A model generated the notes under the pieces. It ran no database searches. It was given only the letters and a program-made list of their open reading frames with translations, and was not told where the DNA came from. 40,985 bases of DNA, from NCBI GenBank assembly GCA_937958045.1, contig CALFXL010000007.1:1-40985 (forward strand), given 5' to 3'. This DNA comes from an uncultured Opitutaceae bacterium. Lineage in GTDB: Bacteria; Verrucomicrobiota; Verrucomicrobiia; Opitutales; Opitutaceae. Positions within the stretch are counted from its first letter, which is position 1, and each line of letters opens with the position of its first letter. Both the position numbers and the translations under genes were made by a program. Below, piece after piece: positions 16,481-23,831 of this stretch.

Positions 16481-17197
16481 TCAGGCGCGCGGCTCCGGCG
16501 TGGGCGAGGCTTCGAGCGTCGGAACACTGTCCGAGGCGAGCAGGTATTCGAACCACGGCAGATCGGCGGGCGTGGTGAGTTTCGGGTTGGGATGCGGATT
16601 TTCGAGAATGGCGACGGGCTGCTTGAGGAGCTCGACGGCGGCGGCATCATCGGTGATGCGGACGCCGCGCGAGATCACGCGTGCGTAAGCTTCGACGATG
16701 AGCTCGCGCGCAAAAACCTGCGGCGTCTCCATCGCCCACAAACGCGAACGATCAAGGCTCGTGAGATGGCCGGTGTCGGCGTGTTCCTTGATCGTGTCGG
16801 TGACGCGATGCGCGAGGACGACGGCTTTTTCTTTGCGCACGATTTTGAGCAAACCGACGAGTTGTTCGGGACGAACGAACGGGCGCGCGCAGTCGTGGAT
16901 AAAAACGTTTTCGATATCGCCCGGGATGGCTTCGAGCGCGTTGGCGACGGAGTCCTGGCGATCTTTTCCACCCCGCACAAAAACGCCCGGCGTCGGCGCG
17001 TAGGCCGAGAGTTCCGTCAACTGGCGCTGATCGCGGCAAACGATCACATAAAAGTCCGCGACACCACTCGCGAGAAACGCGGCGACGGAATGCGCAAAAA
17101 GCGGGCGGTGGCCGAGAGGGGCGAGGACTTTGTCGGGGATGACTCCCTGCATGCGTTTGCTGTTTCCGGCGGCGAGGAGGATGGCGGCGTTTCTCAT
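16481..17197 (-). CDS. ispD: 2-C-methyl-D-erythritol 4-phosphate cytidylyltransferase
   Basis: Third enzyme of the MEP pathway: joins CMP to methylerythritol phosphate. The 238 residues begin with the nucleotide-binding loop AILLAAGNSKRM followed by IPDKVLAPL, a variant of the more usual P-K-x-x-x-x-L. VFIHDCARPFVRPEQL and the TDDAAAVELL motif also match the family. ATG at 17197 was chosen because it starts directly before the loop; 44 upstream codons are open but not family-like. The short C-terminal extension ends in Glu/Pro-rich residues. Confidence 0.94.
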   Translation of the reverse strand: MRNAAILLAAGNSKRMQGVIPDKVLAPLGHRPLFAHSVAAFLASGVADFYVIVCRDQRQLTELSAYAPTPGVFVRGGKDRQDSVANALEAIPGDIENVFIHDCARPFVRPEQLVGLLKIVRKEKAVVLAHRVTDTIKEHADTGHLTSLDRSRLWAMETPQVFARELIVEAYARVISRGVRITDDAAAVELLKQPVAILENPHPNPKLTTPADLPWFEYLLASDSVPTLEASPTPEPRA

Positions 17198-17300
17198 GGG
17201 GCGTACGTTGAGTGGAGGTTTAGTTTGGAAAAGGAGAACGACGGCGCCGGACCCGGCGCGGAAACGTTGGAGAAAGTCGGGCGGAAAATGCGGTGAAAAA

Positions 17301-17996
17301 TTATGCGCCGAGTTCGGCGAGAATGGCACGCGCGGCGGCGGCGGGATCGGGCGCTTTCAGGATTGGCCGTCCCACGACAATGTAGCTGGAGCCCGCGCGG
17401 GCGGCGTCGGCTGGCGTCATGATGCGTTTCTGATCATCGCCGCCGGCTTCGCCCGCGGGGCGAATGCCGGGCGTGACGAGTTGCATCGAGGCGGGCAGTT
17501 GCTGGCGCAGCATGCCGACTTCCAGCGGAGAACAAACGAGGCCGCGCATGCCGGAATCGTGAGCGAGTTGACCGAGACGCGAGACTTGCGCGGCGGCATC
17601 GGTGGACACGCCGATCTCGCGCAGGCCGGTGGCATCCATCGAGGTCAACACGGTGACGCCGAGCAGGAGCAGATCGGGTTTGGTTTGTTGTTGGGCGGCG
17701 ATCGCGGCGCGCATCATTTCGCCGCCTCCGCAGGTGTGCAGCGTCAACATGCCGATGGGCAGCGGAGCCAGCGACTCGACGGCCTTCGCGACGGTGTTGG
17801 GGATGTCGTGGAGTTTTAGATCGAGGAAAATATTAAAACCTACGTCGGCGACGGCGCGCACGTAGTCCGGCCCGTAGGCGGTAAACATCTGGAGGCCGAT
17901 CTTGACCCAGCGAAGGGATCCGCGGAGTTGGCGGAGGATGGGGGCGGCTTGTTCGCGCGTAGGGACGTCAAGGGCGAGGATGAGATCGCAAGGCAT
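17301..17996 (-). CDS. pyrF: Orotidine 5'-phosphate decarboxylase
   Basis: Last step of UMP synthesis. The 231-residue TIM-barrel protein shows the catalytic tetrad motif DLKLHDIPNT with Asp59, Lys61 and Asp64, and a start of LILALDVPT. The phosphate-binding end has VTPGIRP, then SSYIVVGRPIL. The start at 17996 gives the standard N-terminus; an extension of 16 codons overlaps the upstream gap. It leads the minus-strand run with ispD 103 nt downstream, and is divergent from ispE. Confidence 0.96.
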   Translation of the reverse strand: MPCDLILALDVPTREQAAPILRQLRGSLRWVKIGLQMFTAYGPDYVRAVADVGFNIFLDLKLHDIPNTVAKAVESLAPLPIGMLTLHTCGGGEMMRAAIAAQQQTKPDLLLLGVTVLTSMDATGLREIGVSTDAAAQVSRLGQLAHDSGMRGLVCSPLEVGMLRQQLPASMQLVTPGIRPAGEAGGDDQKRIMTPADAARAGSSYIVVGRPILKAPDPAAAARAILAELGA

Positions 17997-18128
17997 GTTC
18001 GGTGGAAAGGTCACGACTAAGGAGGCGTGAACCGGGCGGAGCAATCACTGTGTAAGGGAGAAGCCGGCTTTGTGCCTGCGTTTTTAGCGCTTTTCACGGA
18101 CGGCTGGAACAGAAATGAAAGAAGGCGA

Positions 18129-19016
18129 GTGAGCGCCGTCACTGTTTTTTCTCCCGCCAAAATCAACCTGTTCCTCGCAATCACCGGACGTCGCGCGGAC
18201 GGATTTCACGACCTCGTATCGGTCGTGGCGCCGCTGGCCTTTGGCGACGATCTGCGTGTGGAGCTTCGCGATGACGACGCGTTCGCGCTGCATTGCGATC
18301 ATGCGGATGTGCCGTGCGACGACACGAATCTCGTGCTTCGAGCGGCGCGCGCGTTTCGCGAAGCGAGTGGTTGGGTACGCGGGGCGGATTTTTTTCTCAC
18401 CAAACGCATTCCGGTCGGCGCGGGTTTGGGCGGTGGCAGCAGCAATGCCGTCGCGACGTTGCGCGCGCTGAATCAACTCGCCCCCACGCCTGTCGGCGAC
18501 GACATGCTCGCGACGATCGCGGCGCAGCTCGGATCGGATTGCCGGTTGTTTTTGGAGAATGCGCCGCTGACGATGCGCGGCCGCGGCGAGTTGATCGAAC
18601 GCTGGCCCGAAGACGCGCGCCGCCGACTCAGCGGGCAGCGATTACTCGTGTTCAAACCGTCGCTCGGTGTATCGACCGTGTGGGCTTATAAGCGCATGAT
18701 CGAACATGCGCCGCGGTCGTATCTGCCTGCGACGGAAGCCGAGGCGAAATTGCGCGCATGGCGCGAGGACACGAATGCGCCGACCGAAACGCTTTTGTTC
18801 AACAACATGGAGCCGCCGGTCTTCGAAAAATACGTGGCGCTGCCGGTGTTGCTGGGACAGCTGCGTGCGAAGTTCGGACTTGTCGCGGGCATGAGCGGCA
18901 GCGGGAGCGCGTGTTTTGCGTTGTTGAAGGAAGAAACCGATGTCGCGCCGATCCTCGCGCATATCCGCGACGCGTGGGGCGACGATGCGTTGGGGATCGA
19001 GACGAGAATCGGGTAA
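18129..19016 (+). CDS. ispE: 4-diphosphocytidyl-2-C-methyl-D-erythritol kinase
   Basis: Fourth enzyme of the MEP pathway, a GHMP kinase that phosphorylates the 2-hydroxyl group. Seen here: start FSPAKINLFLAITGRRADGFHDL, with the conserved Lys at 11, and the ATP loop PVGAGLGGGSSNA (95-107). GSDCRLFLENA (active-site Asp) follows, then SGSGSACFAL near the end. The start used is GTG at 18129, with GAAGG just upstream at 18121-18125. The frame is open 34 more codons to an ATG at 18027, but that would overlap the divergent pyrF region and adds a non-family stretch. It completes an ispD-ispF-ispE set within 3 kb. Confidence 0.93.
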   Translation: MSAVTVFSPAKINLFLAITGRRADGFHDLVSVVAPLAFGDDLRVELRDDDAFALHCDHADVPCDDTNLVLRAARAFREASGWVRGADFFLTKRIPVGAGLGGGSSNAVATLRALNQLAPTPVGDDMLATIAAQLGSDCRLFLENAPLTMRGRGELIERWPEDARRRLSGQRLLVFKPSLGVSTVWAYKRMIEHAPRSYLPATEAEAKLRAWREDTNAPTETLLFNNMEPPVFEKYVALPVLLGQLRAKFGLVAGMSGSGSACFALLKEETDVAPILAHIRDAWGDDALGIETRIG

Positions 19017-19023
19017 AAGCTTA

Positions 19024-19053
19024 TTGACCCAGTCTGCGCGGCGCGCGTTATCC
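19024..19053 (+). promoter_or_regulatory. Possible sigma-70-like promoter of ptsI
   Basis: TTGACC (19024-19029) and TTATCC (19048-19053) lie 18 nt apart, just after the ispE stop and about 55 nt before the ptsI start. It is one of the better -35/-10 pairs in the window but is judged by eye only. Confidence 0.4.
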
Positions 19054-19109
19054 TGCGTCGCCGCCGACTTTCACCATTCGCGAATCACCGGCGGAGCCGC
19101 CACGCGTAC

Positions 19110-20873
19110 ATGGAAGACCGCGCCCAAAACGAAGTTGAAGTCACAGGCATCGCCGCCTCTCAAGGCATCGCGTATGGGCAGGTGTTTTTGTACATTCAAA
19201 GCGACATCGAGATCCCTTCCTATCAAGTCGATGAGGATAAACGCATCGATGAAATCACCCGTTTTGAGCACGCGCTTTTGGTGACGCGGCAGCAGATCCA
19301 AAAGATCCAGGACGAGGTGGAAAAAAATCTCGGGCCGGAAGAAGCGCGGATTTTCGACGCGCATCTGCTCGTGCTCGAAGATCAGGCGCTCATTTCGGAA
19401 ACGATCCGCGAGTTCGAGACCAGCTCGCGCAACATCGAGTCGTGTTTCAATAACGTCTCGCAGCGCTATATCAAAGCGTTCGACGAGATCGACGACGAGT
19501 ATCTGCGCGAACGCGCGGGAGACATTCGCGATGTCGCGCAACGCGTGTTGCAGAATTTGCTCGGCCAGGCCGGACAAAATCTCAGCAAACTCGCCGACAA
19601 ACGCGCGGTGGTTGCGAACGACATTTCACCTTCCGATGCCGCGAGCATTGATCGCAGTCAGGCGATCGCGATCGTGACGGATTCGGGCAGCAAAACGAGT
19701 CACGCGGTGATTGTGGCGCGCTCGATGAAAATTCCCGCTGTAGTCGGCGTGCGCGATTTGAGCCGCCGCATCCGCAACGGCGATTGGATCCTCGTCGATG
19801 GCTACAGCGGTCTCGTGATCCTCAACCCGAGTGAAAAAACGCTCTTCCGCTACGGCCAGATCGAGCAGGAAAAACGCGGCTTCGAGCGCCGCATGCTCGA
19901 CGCGAGCAAGCTGCCCGCGGTCACGCTCGACGGCGTGAATGTGATGCTGCGCGCCAATATCGAGAAAAGCGATGAGATCGACCTCGTGCGCGATCACTAC
20001 GCGTCGGGCGTGGGGCTTTTCCGCACGGAGTTTTTATATCTCAGCCGGACCGCGGTGCCGACCGAGGAAGAACAGTATCAGGCGTACAAAGCTGTCGCCG
20101 AAGCCTTTCCGTCGGATTCCGTTGTGATTCGTTCGCTCGATCTTGGCGGCGACAAGCCGATGGCGGGCAATCCGGATCTTTTCCCTCAGGAGTCGAATCC
20201 GTTCCTCGGTTTTCGCGCGATCCGTTTCTGCCTCGAGCATCTGGATATTTTTAAGGATCAGCTCCGCGCGATCTTGCGGGCCAGTGCGCACGGTCCGGTG
20301 CGCTTGATGTATCCGATGATCAGCGGCGTGGAGGAGCTGCAGCGCGCCAATGATGTGCTCGAACAATGCCGCGCAGAACTGCGTGCGGCGGGCGTGCCTT
20401 TTGATGAAAAGATGCCCGTGGGCGCGATGATCGAAATCCCGAGTGCCGCGTGCACCGCCGACATCCTCGCGGAAAAATGCGATTTCTTCAGCATCGGCAC
20501 CAACGATCTGATCCAGTACCTGCTCGCGATCGATCGCGTGAATGATCGCATCGCGCATCTCTACGAGCCGACGCATCCGGCGGTGCTGCGCACGCTGCGA
20601 CAGATCGTGACCGAAGCGCACAAGCAGAACATCAAAGTGAGCGTCTGCGGCGAGATGGCGGGCGATCCAGTTTATGTGCCGTTGTTGCTTGGGCTCGGCG
20701 TGGACGAGCTGAGCATGTCGCCGCCGTTGTTGCCCGCGGTGAAGTATCTCGTGCGCGCGATGACGATGGCCGATGCGAAGGCGTTGGCGGAGCAAGCGCT
20801 CGCGTCGCGTTCGCCGAAAGAAATCTACGCGATGGCCGATGCGTTTTGCCGGCAGCGAGTGCAGGCGAAATAA
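19110..20873 (+). CDS. ptsI: Phosphoenolpyruvate--protein phosphotransferase (enzyme I)
   Basis: Takes phosphate from PEP and passes it to HPr. The 587-residue protein has the usual domain order: N-terminal HPr-binding region, the phosphohistidine segment GSKTSHAVIVARSMKIPAVVG with His198, and the C-terminal PEP-binding barrel. The barrel shows GVGLFRTEFLYLSR, RSLDLGGDKP, PMISGVEE and the catalytic Cys in SVCGEMAGDP. It has no adjacent HPr gene (ptsH) or enzyme II gene. In many non-sugar-PTS bacteria such an enzyme drives a regulatory phosphorelay; that is an inference here. It may have its own promoter at 19024. Confidence 0.95.
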   Translation: MEDRAQNEVEVTGIAASQGIAYGQVFLYIQSDIEIPSYQVDEDKRIDEITRFEHALLVTRQQIQKIQDEVEKNLGPEEARIFDAHLLVLEDQALISETIREFETSSRNIESCFNNVSQRYIKAFDEIDDEYLRERAGDIRDVAQRVLQNLLGQAGQNLSKLADKRAVVANDISPSDAASIDRSQAIAIVTDSGSKTSHAVIVARSMKIPAVVGVRDLSRRIRNGDWILVDGYSGLVILNPSEKTLFRYGQIEQEKRGFERRMLDASKLPAVTLDGVNVMLRANIEKSDEIDLVRDHYASGVGLFRTEFLYLSRTAVPTEEEQYQAYKAVAEAFPSDSVVIRSLDLGGDKPMAGNPDLFPQESNPFLGFRAIRFCLEHLDIFKDQLRAILRASAHGPVRLMYPMISGVEELQRANDVLEQCRAELRAAGVPFDEKMPVGAMIEIPSAACTADILAEKCDFFSIGTNDLIQYLLAIDRVNDRIAHLYEPTHPAVLRTLRQIVTEAHKQNIKVSVCGEMAGDPVYVPLLLGLGVDELSMSPPLLPAVKYLVRAMTMADAKALAEQALASRSPKEIYAMADAFCRQRVQAK

Positions 20874-20978
20874 CTCCGGACCTTGCGCAGCCGAAGCTGC
20901 GAGCGCGTCTTCCGCTGGAGCCGGAAACGAGCGGCAGCTGATCCGACATGGACTAACTGCCGCGTAAGAACGCCACGC

Positions 20979-21004
20979 AGGGAGCGCCGGCGGCCCGCCG
21001 GCAA
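20979..21004. repeat. GC-rich dispersed near-palindrome, copy 2
   Basis: Exact 26-nt reverse complement of 11786-11811, in the convergent gap between ptsI and galE. The palindromic core is followed by GGAGGAGTCGGCCGGCGGC, so a further GCCGGCGGC string sits about 18 nt away. Both copies are placed between convergent genes. Confidence 0.85.
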
Positions 21005-21083
21005 TCCCCAGGAGGAGTCGGCCGGCGGCTGGTGATCCTGACGTTGGGTTAATTTACTGGCTGTAGCTTTATTTGAACCGCTC

Positions 21084-22073
21084 TCAGTCGCCGTATCCGT
21101 TCGGATGCGTCGAATGCCATTTCCATGCGGTCGCGACGATGTCGTCGATCGAGGTGAATTTAATTTTCCAACCGAGCTCGTTTTTCGCCTTGGACGAATC
21201 GGCGTAGAGCGCGGGCGGATCGCCGGCGCGGCGCGGCGCTTCGACGAACGGCACTTTGAGACCGCTCGCTTTTTCCACGGCCGCGATGACCTCGCGGACC
21301 GAAGTCGGCGTGCCGGTGCCGAGATTGTAGAAGAGCGCGGTGCCGGGTTCGGAAAGTTTTTCGAAAACCGCGATGTGCGCGCGCGAAAGGTCGTCCACAT
21401 GCACGTAGTCGCGCAGGCAGGTGCCGTCGGGCGTGGGATAATCGGTGCCGAAAACCTTGAGCGCGGGTGCGCGGCCTTGGGCGGCGGCGATTGCGACGGG
21501 GATGAGATGTGTCTCGGGATCGTGATCTTCGCCGATCGAAGCGTCTTCGGCGGCGCCGGCGGCGTTGAAGTAACGGAAGGCCGCGAAGCTCAAACCGTGG
21601 GCATGGGCGATGGATTTGAGCGCGTTTTCGATGTCGAGCTTGGTCTGGCCGTAGGGATTGATTGGCGACTGCGGAAGCGTTTCCACAATAGGCATTTTCT
21701 GCGGGATGCCGTAAGTCGCGCAGGTGGAGGAAAACACGAACTTCTTCACGCCCTTCGCGAGCATCGCGTGGAGCAAGTGCAACGTGGCGGAGACGTTGTT
21801 GAAGTAGTATTTGAGCGGATCGGTCACCGATTCGCCCACGTAGGCGAAGGCGGCGAAATGCATCACGAGGTCGATTTTTTCTTTCTCGAGGATCGAGCCG
21901 ACGGCGGTTTCGTCCCCTAAGTCCGCGTCGTAGAAGGGGATTTCCTTCGCGACAGCGGCGCGGTGGCCGAAGACGAGATTGTCGAGGACCACGGGACGGT
22001 GGCCGGCGGCGATCAGTTGACGGACGCAGTGCGAGCCGATGTAGCCGGCTCCTCCAACAACGAGTACGTTCAT
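21084..22073 (-). CDS. galE: UDP-glucose 4-epimerase
   Basis: Interconverts UDP-glucose and UDP-galactose using bound NAD+. The 329 residues start with the Rossmann loop VVGGAGYIGSHCV. The catalytic elements follow: SSTCATYG (Ser around 115-116) and the Y-x-x-x-K motif YGQTK with Tyr141 and Lys145. FRYFNAAGA, RDYVHVDDL and the C-terminal LGWKIKFTSIDDIVATAWKW also match GalE. ATG at 22073 is directly before the Rossmann strand; a longer open frame overlaps the divergent ketosynthase gene and is discounted. It probably feeds surface polysaccharide or galactose metabolism and is not obviously tied to the lipid cluster that starts 63 nt away. Confidence 0.95.
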   Translation of the reverse strand: MNVLVVGGAGYIGSHCVRQLIAAGHRPVVLDNLVFGHRAAVAKEIPFYDADLGDETAVGSILEKEKIDLVMHFAAFAYVGESVTDPLKYYFNNVSATLHLLHAMLAKGVKKFVFSSTCATYGIPQKMPIVETLPQSPINPYGQTKLDIENALKSIAHAHGLSFAAFRYFNAAGAAEDASIGEDHDPETHLIPVAIAAAQGRAPALKVFGTDYPTPDGTCLRDYVHVDDLSRAHIAVFEKLSEPGTALFYNLGTGTPTSVREVIAAVEKASGLKVPFVEAPRRAGDPPALYADSSKAKNELGWKIKFTSIDDIVATAWKWHSTHPNGYGD

Positions 22074-22136
22074 GCGGGCGAGGCTTGTATTGCGTCGAAG
22101 GACTGGTTGGCTAGCAGTTTTCGCTCCAACAGTTCC

Positions 22137-23375
22137 ATGAAGCCCGCTCGCATCGTCATCACCGGTATCGGCCTCACCGCGCCAAACGGTAACACACTGG
22201 CCGAATTCCGGCAAAATCTGCTCTCCGGCGTCGCCGGAGTCGAGACGTTCGACGTTCGCTACATGGGCACGCTGCTCGCGGGTGTCTGCCACTACGATCC
22301 GCTGAAGTATCAGAAGAAAAAAGAAGTCCGTGTCGGCACGCGCGCGGGCTCAATCTCGATCTATTGCGCCCGCGAAGCGTTGGCGGACAGCGGCGTGAAT
22401 TTCGAAGCGCTGCCGAAGGATCGCGTCGGCATCTACATCGGCTGCACCGAGCACGGCAATGTCGAGACCGAGAACGAAATCTACAACATCTCGAAGTTTA
22501 ACTACGACACGAAGTTCTGGTCGCACTATCACAACCCGCGCACCGTCGCGAACAACCCCGCGGGCGAAACGTCGCTCAACCTCGGCGTCACCGGTCCTGC
22601 GTACACGATCGGCGCGGCCTGCGCCGCGGGAAACATGGGCCTCATCCACGCCGCGCAGATGCTGCGGTTGGGAGAAGTCGATTTCGCGATCTGCGGCGGT
22701 GTCAGTGAGAGCATTCACACGTTTGGCATTTTCGCCGGTTTCAAATCGCAGAACGCGCTCGCCACGCATGAGGACCCGAAGAAGGCCTCGCGTCCGTTCG
22801 ACAAAGCGCGCAACGGCATCGTGATCTCCGAAGGTGGCTGTCTCTACACGCTCGAACGTCTCGAAGATGCGCAGGCGCGCGGCGCCAAGATCTACGGCGA
22901 GATCGCCGGCTACCATGTAAACTCGGACGCGTCCGACTACGTGTTGCCGAATCCCACGCGTCAGGCCGAGTGCGTGCGCAAGGCCATCGCGCACGCGGGC
23001 CTTACGCCGCAGGATATCCACATTGTGAATACACACGCCACGGCGACGCCGCTCGGCGACATCCAGGAGTGCGAAGCGATTCGCGCGGTCTTTGGCGAAG
23101 GTTGTCCCGACACATTCGTCAACAACACGAAGAGCTTCATCGGTCACGCGATGGGCGCGGCGGGCGCGCTCGAACTCGCGGGAAATCTGCCGTCCTTCGA
23201 CGATCTGACGGTCCATCCGACCATCAATGTGGACGACCTCGATCCACAGTGCGCGCTGCCAGGCTTGGTGATCAACCGACCGGCGAAGGCAAAACGGGTT
23301 GACGCAATTTTGAACAATTCCTTCGGTATGCTGGGCATCAACTCCACGCTCATTGTGAAGCGCTTTGTTGCCTGA
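22137..23375 (+). CDS. Beta-ketoacyl-ACP synthase, FabF-like, of a dedicated lipid cluster
   Basis: A 412-residue condensing enzyme that would extend an ACP-bound chain by two carbons. The Cys-His-His set is complete: Cys162 in GAACAAGNMG, His300 in VNTHATATPLGD and His337 in NTKSFIGHAMGAAGALE. It differs from a housekeeping FabF in several stretches, for instance the long insert around YNISKFNYDTKFWSHYHNP (116-134) and CGGVSESIHTFGIFAGF where FabF has a more standard loop. ATG at 22137 was chosen as the family start. It is the first gene of the run to 30680 and is followed by its own ACP 27 nt later. Confidence 0.93.
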   Translation: MKPARIVITGIGLTAPNGNTLAEFRQNLLSGVAGVETFDVRYMGTLLAGVCHYDPLKYQKKKEVRVGTRAGSISIYCAREALADSGVNFEALPKDRVGIYIGCTEHGNVETENEIYNISKFNYDTKFWSHYHNPRTVANNPAGETSLNLGVTGPAYTIGAACAAGNMGLIHAAQMLRLGEVDFAICGGVSESIHTFGIFAGFKSQNALATHEDPKKASRPFDKARNGIVISEGGCLYTLERLEDAQARGAKIYGEIAGYHVNSDASDYVLPNPTRQAECVRKAIAHAGLTPQDIHIVNTHATATPLGDIQECEAIRAVFGEGCPDTFVNNTKSFIGHAMGAAGALELAGNLPSFDDLTVHPTINVDDLDPQCALPGLVINRPAKAKRVDAILNNSFGMLGINSTLIVKRFVA

Positions 23376-23402
23376 ACTGCGTTCCCGATCAGCTTTTCTC
23401 AC

Positions 23403-23660
23403 ATGACCAAAGACCAATGCAAACAGGTGGTGCTCGATATCATCGCTGACATCGCCCCCGACGAAGATCTCTCGAATCTCAAGCCGGACGTCCGTCTGCG
23501 CGACCAGCTCCAGCTCGATAGCATGGACTTTTTGGACATCGTCATGGAGCTGCGCAAACGCCACGGCATCGAGGTGCCCGAGGCCGACTACATGCAGCTC
23601 GCGTCGCTCGATAGCTGCGCGGAATACCTCACGCCGAAATTCACGGCGCTCGGCAAGTAA
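23403..23660 (+). CDS. Acyl carrier protein
   Basis: An 85-residue acidic four-helix carrier protein. The phosphopantetheine attachment serine is Ser40 in QLQLDSMDFLD; DSM replaces the commoner DSL, and helix II continues with IVMELRKRHGIEVPE. It should carry the growing chain for the ketosynthase, dehydratase and enoyl reductase of this cluster. A private ACP is usual for specialised fatty-acid, polyene or ladderane-type systems. A terminator follows about 40 nt downstream, so this gene and the ketosynthase may be made in excess over the later genes. Confidence 0.93.
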   Translation: MTKDQCKQVVLDIIADIAPDEDLSNLKPDVRLRDQLQLDSMDFLDIVMELRKRHGIEVPEADYMQLASLDSCAEYLTPKFTALGK

Positions 23661-23671
23661 GCGCATGATCT

Positions 23672-23724
23672 ACGCGAGCCGCTCGCGTGCGATTTTTGAG
23701 CCGGGAAATCTTCCCGGCTTTTTT
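23672..23724 (+). terminator. Tandem hairpins after the ACP gene
   Basis: A first stem ACGCGAG/CTCGCGT (23672-23678, 23682-23688) precedes a second, stronger one, AGCCGGGAA/TTCCCGGCT (23699-23707, 23711-23719), ending in a T-run to 23724. The second is a convincing intrinsic terminator. It splits the cluster into ketosynthase-ACP and the downstream genes, unless it is read through. Confidence 0.88.
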
Positions 23725-23731
23725 ATGTCTG

Positions 23732-23813
23732 AATCACAGCAACACAGATGACATCGAGTCAGGGACGAAGAGCGGGCTTGTTCTCCGCGACCTCTGTGTC
23801 TCTGTGGTTTTGA
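23732..23813. repeat. Inverted repeat of CACAGAG-like units
   Basis: Left arm from 23732 (ATCACAGCAACACAGATG) and right arm ending at 23813, whose reverse complement reads AACCACAGAGACACAGAGG. Unit spacing is about 7-9 nt. It sits between the ACP terminator and the first flavoprotein gene and is the same type as 1208-1291. Confidence 0.8.
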
Positions 23814-23831
23814 TTTTTCCGATCGAAGATA

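Noticed and set aside
22350..23666. A 438-codon minus-strand reading frame opposite ketosynthase and ACP
   Set aside because: It spans two real genes and the gap between them; no family features.
23732..23813. CRISPR-like array
   Set aside because: The units are degenerate, about 7-9 nt, in inverted arms, with no spacers of constant length and no cas genes.
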